Of a DNA stretch of 64,000 nucleotides, positions 15,715-23,797 are shown piece by piece. This stretch comes from Sphaerisporangium corydalis (GTDB lineage: Bacteria; Actinomycetota; Actinomycetes; Streptosporangiales; Streptosporangiaceae), in contig NZ_JANZYP010000038.1 in NCBI RefSeq assembly GCF_025506355.1, forward strand, positions 26,564 to 90,563. The letters run 5' to 3'. Numbering within the stretch: the first letter of the stretch is position 1; every line of letters starts with the position of its first letter. The notes below the pieces were generated by a model. It saw nothing but the letters and a program-made list of their open reading frames with translations, was not told the origin of the DNA and searched no databases. The position numbers were made by a program, and so were the translations under genes.

Positions 15715-17041
15715 GGATGTGTTCCTGGACGTACTCGACGGACCGCATGGGCCCGAGGCGTAACTCCTCGACCAGTGGCTTCAGCGGGCCGGGCTCCGCC
15801 GGGCCGTACGTGGCGTGGAAGGTGAGCGCGGGGCCGGGGCCGGGGAGCAGCAGGACCTCGGCGAGGCAGCGGGCCAGTGACCGCAGCCCGGCGATCACCA
15901 CGTCCGGCTCGGCGACGACAACGGGGCCGTCGAGCGCGAGCGCGCCGACCTGCGCCAGGTAGGACAGCTGGAGGAACATGCCGTCGCTGTCGGGGAACGT
16001 GCCGAGGCCGCGGTCCACGTAACGCAGGCATTCGGCCAGGTAGTACGCGATGACGTCGGCCCTGTCCAGCCCGAGCGGCCCGGCCCACACCTCGGCGAGG
16101 ACCAGGACGCCGAACACGTCGGCGGCCGTCTCCTGGAGCACCCCGACGGCCCATTTGTCGGCGGTACGCAGCGGGCCGAAGTCGGTCGCGGGCCGGTGCA
16201 CGAAGTGGCCGAACTCGTGGCTGAGCACACCGAGCGTCGGAATGCCGGCGAACCGCTCGTCCGCCGGGTCGAACCCGTTCCCCCCGCGCACGTACCGCGC
16301 GGAGAGCGGCCCGGACACCGTGTCGAGGACGGCACGGTGGGTGTTGCGGAAGTAGTAGGTCTTCATGTACGGCGACCGGCCGACGCCCTCGTCCTCCGGC
16401 AGGAAGTACGCGATGTGCTTGGGGTGCAGGTTCCCCTCACCGGCCATGAAGAACAACCGGGTCGCGCCGAACGCCGGCAGGTCGCCGAGCCGGAGGTCGG
16501 CCATGAGCGTGCGCAGGTACGGCTCGACCTTGTCGCGCTCGGCGAGCGCGGCGTCCACCAACCGCTGTCCCGTCTCGTCGCGCCGGCAGGCGAACGCCGT
16601 CGGCAACCCGCCGGGGTCCTTCCCCGACCAGGTGCCGAGGTGATTGGCGACGACCGTCACGTCCTCACGCAGCTCCGCGAGCTCGCCCAGCGCCTCGGTC
16701 GTGTAGCCGTGCTCGACGGCGTCGGCGCGCAGCGCGAGCGCGCGCCGGCCGGCGTCGTCCGGCAGGTGCTTGGCGATGTCACGCATGGCGGAGGCGACCA
16801 GCGCCGGAGCGTGGAACCGCCGCGTGTCCTCCCCCGCCGTCTCCTTGACGTGCTGCCAGTCGGCGTCGACGACCGTCTTCAGCGCGGCCAGCCCGGTGAG
16901 GAAACCTCCGCCGAGGTCCGGCGTCTCGGCCGCGAGGTCGAGGCACGCCAGCCGGTAGGTCTCGGAAGGCGGCCAGAAGGCGCCGCGCCAGTGGCGGTAG
17001 GTCCCGGCGGCGGCCTTGTTGCGTACGTAGTCGAACCTCAC
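15704..17041 (-). CDS. HEFGH zinc metallopeptidase-like protein
   Basis: The 445-residue protein contains LGVLSHEFGHFVHR, an HExxH zinc site, followed about 25-30 residues later by VLQETAADVFG, where Glu is a plausible third ligand (gluzincin pattern). The start is the GTG at 17041, which overlaps the GMC gene's stop (GTGA); in-frame ORF upstream of it lies inside the GMC gene. There is no signal peptide or membrane segment, so it acts in the cytosol. It could be a peptidase that trims an intermediate, or a peptidase-fold biosynthetic enzyme. I could not place it in a named MEROPS family with confidence. Confidence 0.7.
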   Translation of the reverse strand: MRFDYVRNKAAAGTYRHWRGAFWPPSETYRLACLDLAAETPDLGGGFLTGLAALKTVVDADWQHVKETAGEDTRRFHAPALVASAMRDIAKHLPDDAGRRALALRADAVEHGYTTEALGELAELREDVTVVANHLGTWSGKDPGGLPTAFACRRDETGQRLVDAALAERDKVEPYLRTLMADLRLGDLPAFGATRLFFMAGEGNLHPKHIAYFLPEDEGVGRSPYMKTYYFRNTHRAVLDTVSGPLSARYVRGGNGFDPADERFAGIPTLGVLSHEFGHFVHRPATDFGPLRTADKWAVGVLQETAADVFGVLVLAEVWAGPLGLDRADVIAYYLAECLRYVDRGLGTFPDSDGMFLQLSYLAQVGALALDGPVVVAEPDVVIAGLRSLARCLAEVLLLPGPGPALTFHATYGPAEPGPLKPLVEELRLGPMRSVEYVQEHIHVR

Positions 17042-18636
17042 GCGCCCTCCCTCGAATCGGCGGTGACCAGGGCCGCGCCTTTTTCGCCGATCATCATGCT
17101 CGCGGCGTTCGTGTTGCCGGAGATCATGGCCGGCATCACCGACGCGTCGATCACGCGCAGCCCGGACAGGCCGTGGACGCGCAGCCGGTGGTCGACGACG
17201 GACATCGGGTCGGCGCCCATCCGGCACGTCCCCACCGGGTGGTAGGACGTGTCGCCGTTCTCCCGCGCGTAGGCGACCAGTTCGTCGTCGGTCCGGACGT
17301 CCTTCCCCGGGACCAGCTCGAACGCGCGGTACGCGTCGAGCGCCGGATCCTCGACGACGCGGCGCGCGATGCGCATCCCGGCGACCAGCCGCGCGCGGTC
17401 GGCCTCGTCGGCGAGGAAACGCGGCCGGATCGCCGGAGGGGCCGTCGGGTCGGCTGACCTGATGTGGATGGACCCGGCGGACTCCGGCCGCAGCGGATAG
17501 ACGCCGACGGTCATGCCGGGAGCGGTGTCGAGGCGCCGGGTCGCTCCCGCGCCGTAGCTGGCCGGGGCGAAGTGGAACTGGATGTCGGGCCGGGGCTCGG
17601 CGTCGGACGAGCGGACGAAGCCGTGGCCGAGCGCGATGGGAAGGCTGAGCAGGCCGCGGCGGCGCGTCAGGTACGTCGCGACCTCGCGGGCCAGGCGCAG
17701 GCCGCGCGAGCGCTCGTTGAACGTGATGGGACGGGTGACCCGCCAGCGCAGCCGGGTCGCGTAGTGGTCGCGGAAATGCTCGCCCACCCCTGGCAGGTGG
17801 TGCACGACCGGCACCCCGGCCGCGGCGAGCACATCGGCGGAGCCGACGCCCGACAGTTCGAGCAGGTGCGGCGACTGGACGGTCCCGGCGCTGACGATCA
17901 CCTCGCGCCCGCAGTCGGCCTGCCGGCTGCCGCCCTGGTGGCGGTAGGTGACGCCGACGCAGCGTTTGCCGTCGAACCTGAGGCGGGTGACGTGCGCGTC
18001 GGTGAGCACGGTCAGGTTGGGCCGGCGCAGCGCACGGCGGAGATAGGTCCCGGCGACCGACGAGCGGCGGCCGCCGTCGTGGTTGACCTGGTAGTAGCCG
18101 AATCCTTCCTGGTCACCGGAGTTGTAGTCGGGGTTCTCCGGGTATCCGGCCTTCTGCGCGGCCAGCAGGAACGCGTCGCACAGCTCGTCGCGCTCACGCG
18201 GCAGTCCGACGCTGATCAGCCCTTCGCCGCCCCGGCTCGGCCCGCCGATCCCCGTACGCTCCAGGCTCTTGAAGTACGGCAGGACGCCGGCCCACGACCA
18301 GCCGGGGTTGCCGAGGCGTTCCCACTCGTCGTAGTCCTCGCGCTGACCGCGGACGAAGATCATGCCGTTGATCTGGTTGGACCCCCCGAGCAGGCGTCCG
18401 CGCGGAATGCTCACGCTCCGGCCGCCGATCGTCGGATCGGCTTCGGTCTCGAAGCACCAGTCGTACCTGGGGTTTCCCATGAGGATGGTCTCCGCGGCCG
18501 GGATCGACAGCAGCGGGCTGCGCCGCCGCGACCCCGACTCCAGCAGGAGCACCCGTGTGCCGGGGTCCTCCGACAACCGCGACGCCAGCACGCACCCCGC
18601 CGCGCCGGCCCCCACGATGATGTAGTCGGCCCGCAT
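17038..18636 (-). CDS. GMC-family FAD-dependent oxidoreductase
   Basis: The 532-residue protein begins with the FAD dinucleotide motif DYIIVGAGAAGCVLASRLSE, has the GMC signature around GRLLGGSNQINGMIFVRGQ, and ends with YHPVGTCRMG (catalytic His region) and the second active-site residue in ISGNTNAASMM. This matches choline-dehydrogenase-like alcohol oxidoreductases. It probably oxidises a primary or secondary alcohol of an intermediate to aldehyde or ketone. It directly follows the TauD gene (stop and start adjacent) and overlaps the metallopeptidase-like gene. Confidence 0.88.
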   Translation of the reverse strand: MRADYIIVGAGAAGCVLASRLSEDPGTRVLLLESGSRRRSPLLSIPAAETILMGNPRYDWCFETEADPTIGGRSVSIPRGRLLGGSNQINGMIFVRGQREDYDEWERLGNPGWSWAGVLPYFKSLERTGIGGPSRGGEGLISVGLPRERDELCDAFLLAAQKAGYPENPDYNSGDQEGFGYYQVNHDGGRRSSVAGTYLRRALRRPNLTVLTDAHVTRLRFDGKRCVGVTYRHQGGSRQADCGREVIVSAGTVQSPHLLELSGVGSADVLAAAGVPVVHHLPGVGEHFRDHYATRLRWRVTRPITFNERSRGLRLAREVATYLTRRRGLLSLPIALGHGFVRSSDAEPRPDIQFHFAPASYGAGATRRLDTAPGMTVGVYPLRPESAGSIHIRSADPTAPPAIRPRFLADEADRARLVAGMRIARRVVEDPALDAYRAFELVPGKDVRTDDELVAYARENGDTSYHPVGTCRMGADPMSVVDHRLRVHGLSGLRVIDASVMPAMISGNTNAASMMIGEKGAALVTADSREGA

Positions 18637-19473
18637 CTAACGGGCCGCCGCGAGAGTGGTCCGGTGCATCAGGCGCCGGTGGTTGACGTCGTCGTAGTAG
18701 GTGGCCATGTGCATGGCGCTGCGGTTGTCCCACAGGATGATGTCGCCGACCTGCCATCGGTGCCGGTAGGTGAAACGCGGCATCGTGGCGAACTCCTGCA
18801 GGAACGTGATGAGCGGCCGGCTCTCGTCCTCGTCCATCCCCTGGATGCGCCACGGCACGTTGCCGCCCACGTACAGGGCCTTGCGTCCGCTCTCGTCGTG
18901 CACCTTGACGATGGGGTGCGCGACGTCCGTCCAGTCCTCGCGTTCCTCGGCGGTGGGAGGCGGCCGGTCGGGGTAGTTGTAGGGCCGGGACTGGACGCGG
19001 CTGATGACGACCTTGAGGTCGGCGATCCGGTCCTTGACCCTGACCGGGAGCGCGTCGTAGGCGGCGTGCATGTTGCCGTACCACGTGTCCCCGCCGACCG
19101 GCGGGATCTCCCGCGCGTACAGCATCGATCCCGTCGGCGGGCCGGTCAGGTACGCGCCGTCGCTGTGCCACACGCGGCCGCTGTACGCCGAGCCGATCGG
19201 CTTGCCGTCTCGGGTCAGATTCGACAGGACGAGTATCTCGGGGTGGTCGTCGGCGTTGAACCGGGACCGTGTGTAGGTGAGCACCTCGCCGAACCTGCGG
19301 GTGAATTCCACCTGCTGCTCCGGGGTCATCTTCTGGCCCCTGATCAGCAAAATGGTGGTGTCGATCCAGGCCCGATAGATGCGCTCGAAGTCGTGATCTG
19401 AAATACGACCTGTGACATCGATTCCGCGGACTTCAGTGCCAATGGTTTCCGTAATGGGAATCAACTCGGGCAT
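18637..19473 (-). CDS. TauD/TfdA-family 2-oxoglutarate dioxygenase
   Basis: The 278-residue protein has GRVWHSDGAYL (HxD iron motif), a distal His in DNRSAMHMAT and the 2-oxoglutarate Arg in MHRTTLAA, in family order. It should hydroxylate an unactivated carbon or carry out a related oxidation. The start is placed at the ATG at 19473 (PELIPITETIG follows); upstream in-frame codons have poor coding character. Clavaminate synthase and the tabtoxin enzyme TblC belong to the same superfamily, so this gene is a candidate for the hydroxylation of the beta-lactam precursor. It is the first gene of the minus-strand operon. Confidence 0.87.
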   Translation of the reverse strand: MPELIPITETIGTEVRGIDVTGRISDHDFERIYRAWIDTTILLIRGQKMTPEQQVEFTRRFGEVLTYTRSRFNADDHPEILVLSNLTRDGKPIGSAYSGRVWHSDGAYLTGPPTGSMLYAREIPPVGGDTWYGNMHAAYDALPVRVKDRIADLKVVISRVQSRPYNYPDRPPPTAEEREDWTDVAHPIVKVHDESGRKALYVGGNVPWRIQGMDEDESRPLITFLQEFATMPRFTYRHRWQVGDIILWDNRSAMHMATYYDDVNHRRLMHRTTLAAAR

Positions 19474-19836
19474 GGCTGAACCTCGCATAGACCCCGTAGC
19501 GGCGACGGCCGGAGCATACGACACTGTCACAGCGGCACACAAGATAGCAAGAAACTTTCACCAATCGATATAGGTCCCGCGTCCGGCCACGATAAGTGGC
19601 GCACCGAAACCCGCTCACCGGCACTGACTAGGTGGTTTACATGTTACAAACTCCTCACTTAAATACGAGCGACCCATACTGCGATTTCGGTCGGTCCAGC
19701 GCGATTGATACGACCCTTTGCCGCCCGTCGGCCGCGTGTTACGCTCTTGCCGCGTGTTCGATGGCTGGAAACTCAAAGGCGAGAAATCCATCCCACTGGC
19801 AAGGTTTAGACACCGGTTAGACCAGGGAGGGACAGG
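19474..19836. promoter_or_regulatory. Divergent control region of the biosynthetic cluster
   Basis: About 360 bp separate the two operons and are clearly richer in A+T than the genes around them (for example TTTACATGTTACAAAC and CTTAAATACG). No ORF with normal codon bias is present. It must hold promoters for both the 13-gene minus operon and the 5-gene plus operon. No cluster-linked regulator gene was found nearby, so control is likely by a factor encoded elsewhere. Confidence 0.7.
19636..19665 (+). promoter_or_regulatory. Putative sigma-70-type promoter for the plus operon
   Basis: TTTACA at 19636-19641 and TAAATA at 19660-19665 are separated by 18 bp, close to the vegetative consensus. 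Transcription from here would give a leader of about 165 nt before the methyltransferase GTG at 19837. Prediction by pattern only. Confidence 0.5.
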
Positions 19837-20535
19837 GTGCCGCGATCCAAACCGGAGCTCGCTCGCATTCACGACTACTATTGCCTGCCACGCTCCGTCG
19901 GCTCCGCTCATCAGAGCATCTACGACATCTGGGAGAACGGCGACGCCTTCAACGACTCCGTCACCCCGTCGACCTACGTCCCCGAGTACCGATCGCACAT
20001 CACCCTCAAGATCCGCATGCTGACCGCGCCTGAGGCGACGGTGCTGTCGCTCGGCTGCGGCAACGGCTTCGTCGAAGCCGACCTGGTCGCGCACGGCCGC
20101 GACACGCGCGCCATCGACTGCAACGCCGAAGCCGTCGAGCTGACCAGGAAGAAGGGGGTCGACGCGCGCACCGTCGACTTCTTCGAGCTGCGCCCGGAGG
20201 ACGCCGCGGACGTGTCGGCCGTCTACGCCGACGGCCTGCTCGGCCACCTCTTCGACGCCACCGAGGAACTGGCCCCCGCGCTCGGCAAACTCCGCGACCT
20301 GGCCCTGCGGCCGGGGACCTACCTGATCCTTTCCAACGACGCTCCACGCGACGGCAAGGCCGACTTCGCGCCGCACGAGCACGTGGACGGGTTCTGGTTC
20401 ATCGCGAGGGACTATCTGCACAAGAGCCTGGCGTCTTTCGGGTTCGAGCCGGAAGAAAGCTACTACTTTCCTTACCAGCGGCCGGTGAGCGGCATGCGCA
20501 ACCGCACGATATGCGTCGCGCGCGTACCCGGATGA
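19837..20535 (+). CDS. Class I SAM-dependent methyltransferase
   Basis: The 232-residue protein has the SAM-binding glycine motif TVLSLGCGNGFVEADLV around residue 70, an acidic end of strand 2 (AIDCNAEAVEL) and VYADGLLGHLF. AGGGAGG lies about ten bases before the GTG at 19837. It leads the plus operon. In tabtoxin a one-carbon unit comes from methionine, so a methyltransferase in a cluster of this type is expected, but methylation of another site is equally possible. No resemblance to rRNA methyltransferases was seen. Confidence 0.82.
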   Translation: MPRSKPELARIHDYYCLPRSVGSAHQSIYDIWENGDAFNDSVTPSTYVPEYRSHITLKIRMLTAPEATVLSLGCGNGFVEADLVAHGRDTRAIDCNAEAVELTRKKGVDARTVDFFELRPEDAADVSAVYADGLLGHLFDATEELAPALGKLRDLALRPGTYLILSNDAPRDGKADFAPHEHVDGFWFIARDYLHKSLASFGFEPEESYYFPYQRPVSGMRNRTICVARVPG

Positions 20536-20553
20536 TCGGATCCTACCTTGCCA

Positions 20554-21786
20554 ATGTCGGTTGAATTCGCGGAGCGACTGCTGCCGCGGCTTCCCGAGAT
20601 CGTCGCGAGTCAGGGCACACCGTTCCACATTTACGACGCGCGCGGAATCGTGGCCGCGCACAAGGCGCTGGCCCGCGCGTTCGGTGAAATCCCCTACCGG
20701 CAGTATTTCGCGGTGAAGGCCTTGCCCAACCCGGCCGTCCTCGCGTTGCTGCGGGCCGCGGGAAGCGGTTTCGACTGTTCTTCCCCGGTGGAATTGCGTA
20801 TCGCGGCGGCGGTCGGCGCGCGGCGCGGCGACGTCGTTTTCACCTCCAACAACACCACGCCGGCCGAATACAGGTCGGCACGCGACGCCGGCGCGCTGAT
20901 AACGTTCGACGACAGGTCGTTCGCGGAGAAAGCCGACGAGCTTCCCGAGGTCGTCGCCTTTCGCGTCTCCCCCACCGGTCTCGCCGCCGGCTCCCCGCTC
21001 ATGGGCGACGCGGCGCACAGCAAGTTCGGCGTCCCCGCCGGCGAGCTCGCCGCCGCGTACGCGGACGCGGCGGCCCGGGGCGCGCGGCGGTTCGGCATCC
21101 ACGGCATGACGTGCGCCAACGAGCTCGACACCGGCCGCGCCGCGCAGGCCGCCGCCGACGTCATCCGGCTCGGGGCGCGTGTCGCCGAGGAGGCCGGGAT
21201 CGAGCTGGAGTACGTGAACGTCGGCGGCGGTCTCGGCATCCCCTACCGCCTGGACGACGAACCCATCGACATCACCGCCTACGCGGACGAGATCCTCGCG
21301 GCGCGGGAGAAGATCTTCGGCGTCGACGGGCCGCGCGTCATCACCGAGATCGGCCGGTACGTGACCGGCCCGCACGGCGTCCTGGTCACACGCGTCATCA
21401 ACCGCTGCCGCAAGGGCCACGAGATCGCCGGTGTGGACGCCTCGATGTCGTCGCTGATGCGGCCCGCCATGTACGGCGCGTACCACCACGTCTCCCTCCC
21501 CTACGCCGAGGGACGGCCCGCCGGCAGGTTCGACGTCGTCGGCGCGCTCTGCGAGAACATGGACAGGTTCGCCGTCGGCCGCGAGCTGCCGGAGCCACGC
21601 GACGGCGACATCGCGCTCATCCACGACACCGGAGCACACGGCCACGCCATGGGCTTCACCTACAACGGCCGCCTGCGACCCGCCGAATTGATGCTCACCG
21701 ACGCCGGCGACGTGGTGGAGATCCGGCGTGCCGAGACCTACGAGGACTACATGGCGACCGTCCGCTGGGAGTTCGATCGTGGATAG
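20554..21786 (+). CDS. LysA-like PLP-dependent decarboxylase homologue
   Basis: The 410-residue protein is a fold-III PLP enzyme of the diaminopimelate/ornithine decarboxylase group: the PLP lysine is K55 in YFAVKALPNP, followed by GFDCSSPVEL, a glycine-rich YVNVGGGLGIPY, EIGRYVTGP and the C-terminal GALCENMDRFA, with the Cys-Glu-x-x-Asp seen in DAP decarboxylases. The usual HIGSQ-type segment reads IHGMTCANELD, so specificity probably changed. TabA of tabtoxin is a LysA homologue. ATG 20554 is preferred; a TTG at 20548 is possible. The downstream DapD-like gene overlaps its end by 8 bp. Confidence 0.85.
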   Translation: MSVEFAERLLPRLPEIVASQGTPFHIYDARGIVAAHKALARAFGEIPYRQYFAVKALPNPAVLALLRAAGSGFDCSSPVELRIAAAVGARRGDVVFTSNNTTPAEYRSARDAGALITFDDRSFAEKADELPEVVAFRVSPTGLAAGSPLMGDAAHSKFGVPAGELAAAYADAAARGARRFGIHGMTCANELDTGRAAQAAADVIRLGARVAEEAGIELEYVNVGGGLGIPYRLDDEPIDITAYADEILAAREKIFGVDGPRVITEIGRYVTGPHGVLVTRVINRCRKGHEIAGVDASMSSLMRPAMYGAYHHVSLPYAEGRPAGRFDVVGALCENMDRFAVGRELPEPRDGDIALIHDTGAHGHAMGFTYNGRLRPAELMLTDAGDVVEIRRAETYEDYMATVRWEFDRG

Positions 21787-22597
21787 AAGCATGGTCGAGA
21801 CCGCCTTCGAGCGCCGGGACTCGTTGTCCGAGGACGACCTCGCGGCCCTCGCACCCCACGTCACCGCCGGCCTTGAGGCCCTCGACCGCGGAGAGCTGCG
21901 CGCGGCGCGGCCGGAGGGGCCGGAGTGGGTGGTCGACACCTTCGTGAAGAAGGTCATCCTGCTGTCGTTCCTGACCCGCCGGAACGAGGTCGGCGCCGGC
22001 GGCCCGCGACGACCGAAGAGCTTCGACAAGATGGCGCTCAAGTTCGAGGACTGGGACGACGACGCCTTCCGCGGGGCGCGCCTGCGTGTGGTCCCCGGCG
22101 GCGTCGTCCGCCACGGCGCGTACGTGGCGCCCGGGGCCGTGCTGATGCCGTGCTTCGTCAACGTCGGCGCCCACATCGGCCCCGGCACGATGATCGACAC
22201 CTGGGCCACCGTCGGCTCCTGCGCGCAGATCGGTGCGCGCTGCCACATCTCCGGCGGGGCCGGCATCGGCGGCGTCCTGGAACCCCTCGGTGAGCAGCCG
22301 GTGATCGTCGAGGACGACGTCTTCGTCGGCGCGCGCTCGGAGATCGCCGAAGGGGTGGTCGTGCGGCGTGGCGCCGTGCTCGGCATGGGGGTGTTCCTCG
22401 GCAGGTCCACCCCCATCGTCGACCGCGCCACGGGAAAGGTCACCTACGGCGAGGTCCCCGAGAACGCCGTCGTCGTCCCGGGCTCCCGTGTCGACGCGAA
22501 CAATCCCGATATTTCGATCTCCGCGGCGATCATCGTCAAATACGCCGACGAGCGCACCCGCGGCAAGACGGCCCTGAACGACCTCGCGCGCGAGTGA
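21779..22597 (+). CDS. DapD-type tetrahydrodipicolinate N-succinyltransferase homologue
   Basis: The 272-residue protein matches the proteobacterial DapD form: VETAFERRD at the N-terminus, a left-handed beta-helix of hexapeptide repeats (VLMPCFVNVGAHIGPGTMID, TWATVGSCAQIGARCHISGG) and GGVLEPL. Length fits E. coli DapD (274). It would acylate a cyclic tetrahydrodipicolinate-like amino acid, opening it for transamination. TabB of tabtoxin is a DapD homologue. Most actinobacteria use a longer, divergent DapD for lysine, so this copy looks acquired and cluster-dedicated. The GTG at 21779 overlaps the LysA-like gene; ATG 21791 is an alternative. Confidence 0.9.
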   Translation: MDRSMVETAFERRDSLSEDDLAALAPHVTAGLEALDRGELRAARPEGPEWVVDTFVKKVILLSFLTRRNEVGAGGPRRPKSFDKMALKFEDWDDDAFRGARLRVVPGGVVRHGAYVAPGAVLMPCFVNVGAHIGPGTMIDTWATVGSCAQIGARCHISGGAGIGGVLEPLGEQPVIVEDDVFVGARSEIAEGVVVRRGAVLGMGVFLGRSTPIVDRATGKVTYGEVPENAVVVPGSRVDANNPDISISAAIIVKYADERTRGKTALNDLARE

Positions 22598-23769
22598 GTC
22601 CGTCGATGCCGTCGACGCGACCGACGCCGGCGCCGAGCGCGTTCGACCGGCTGCGCGCGCTGCTGGCGGGGATCCCCGCACCCCCTGGCGTCACCACGAT
22701 CCCCCTGCATCTCGGCGAGGCCCGCCTCGTCACGCCGCCGGTGGACGGCCGTCTCCTCGGTGAGGTGGACGGCTGGACGCGCTACCCGCCGCTCGGCGGC
22801 ACACCTGAACTCCGCGCCGCCTACACCGGCTGGCTGGAACGCCGCTTCGGCCCCCACCTGCGCGCGGCCGTGGACGAAGGATCGCTCGCCATCGAGCCGA
22901 CCCCCGGCACGAAGCAGGCCGTCACGGCCGCCGTCACCCTCGCCGTCCACCCGCGCGCCCCGGCGGTCGTCCTGCCCAACCCCTTCTACCCCACCTACCA
23001 CGCGGCGGTGCAGGCCGCGGGAGGCCGTGCGATCCTCTACGGCCACACGCCGGAGGTCCCCGCCGCCGTGGCCGCCCACCCGGGTGTCGCCGCGGTCGTC
23101 GTCTGCTCACCGGGAAACCCCCGCGGTGAGACGCACGCCCCTGCCACGGTGCGCGCCATCAGCGCGGCGGCGCGGGCGGCCGGCGCGCTGCTCGTCGTCG
23201 ACGAGTGCTACATCGACCTCGTCCACGCCGCGTCGGCGCACGACGGGTTCCTGACGCCCGGCACGGCCCGTGAGACGGGACGCTTCCTGGTCCTGCACAC
23301 CCTGTCCAAACGGTCCGGGATGCCGGGCCTGCGGTCCGGTTTCGTGATCGGTGACCCGGCGAGCGTGGCGGCGTACGCGAACCACAACCGCGCCTGCGGT
23401 GTCTCCCAGGCGGCGCCGGTGTGCGCGGTGGCGGCACGCCTGTGGGCCGACGACGCGCACGTCGCGCACCTGCGGTCCGCGGTGCGCGCCAACTGGGACA
23501 CCGCGGACGAACTGCTCGGCGATCTGCCCGGTTACCAGCGGGCCGAGGCGGGATTCTTCCTCTGGTTCCCCGTACCCGACGACGAGGAGGCCGCGTGCCG
23601 GCTGTGGCGCGACGAGGCCGTGACGGTGATGCCGGGCCGCTACCTCGGCACGGCCACCGGCCTCGGCACCAACCCCGGCGCGGGTCACCTGCGCATCGCG
23701 CTCGTCCACCCGAGGGACCGCACCCGCGAGGCGCTGACCCGCGTACGCCGGGTGCTCATGAAGCCGTGA
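22594..23769 (+). CDS. Class I/II aminotransferase, DapC-like
   Basis: The 391-residue protein has PTPGTKQAVTAAVTL, VVLPNPFYPTYHAAV, the substrate Asn in SPGNPRGE, the PLP-phenol Asp/Tyr in VVDECYIDL and the PLP lysine in LHTLSKRSGMPGLRSGF. This resembles N-succinyl-diaminopimelate aminotransferase (DapC). It should transaminate a succinylated or acylated lysine-pathway analogue in step with the DapD-like enzyme. TabD has this place in tabtoxin. The GTG at 22594 overlaps the DapD-like stop (GTGA). Confidence 0.88.
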   Translation: MSPSMPSTRPTPAPSAFDRLRALLAGIPAPPGVTTIPLHLGEARLVTPPVDGRLLGEVDGWTRYPPLGGTPELRAAYTGWLERRFGPHLRAAVDEGSLAIEPTPGTKQAVTAAVTLAVHPRAPAVVLPNPFYPTYHAAVQAAGGRAILYGHTPEVPAAVAAHPGVAAVVVCSPGNPRGETHAPATVRAISAAARAAGALLVVDECYIDLVHAASAHDGFLTPGTARETGRFLVLHTLSKRSGMPGLRSGFVIGDPASVAAYANHNRACGVSQAAPVCAVAARLWADDAHVAHLRSAVRANWDTADELLGDLPGYQRAEAGFFLWFPVPDDEEAACRLWRDEAVTVMPGRYLGTATGLGTNPGAGHLRIALVHPRDRTREALTRVRRVLMKP

Positions 23770-23797
23770 CCACCAACGACCACAGGGGAGCTGACAG

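Noticed and set aside
19615..22443. A 942-codon minus-strand ORF across the methyltransferase, LysA-like and DapD-like genes
   Set aside because: Composition is the mirror of high-GC coding frames; the plus-strand frames carry clear enzyme motifs. Shadow ORF.
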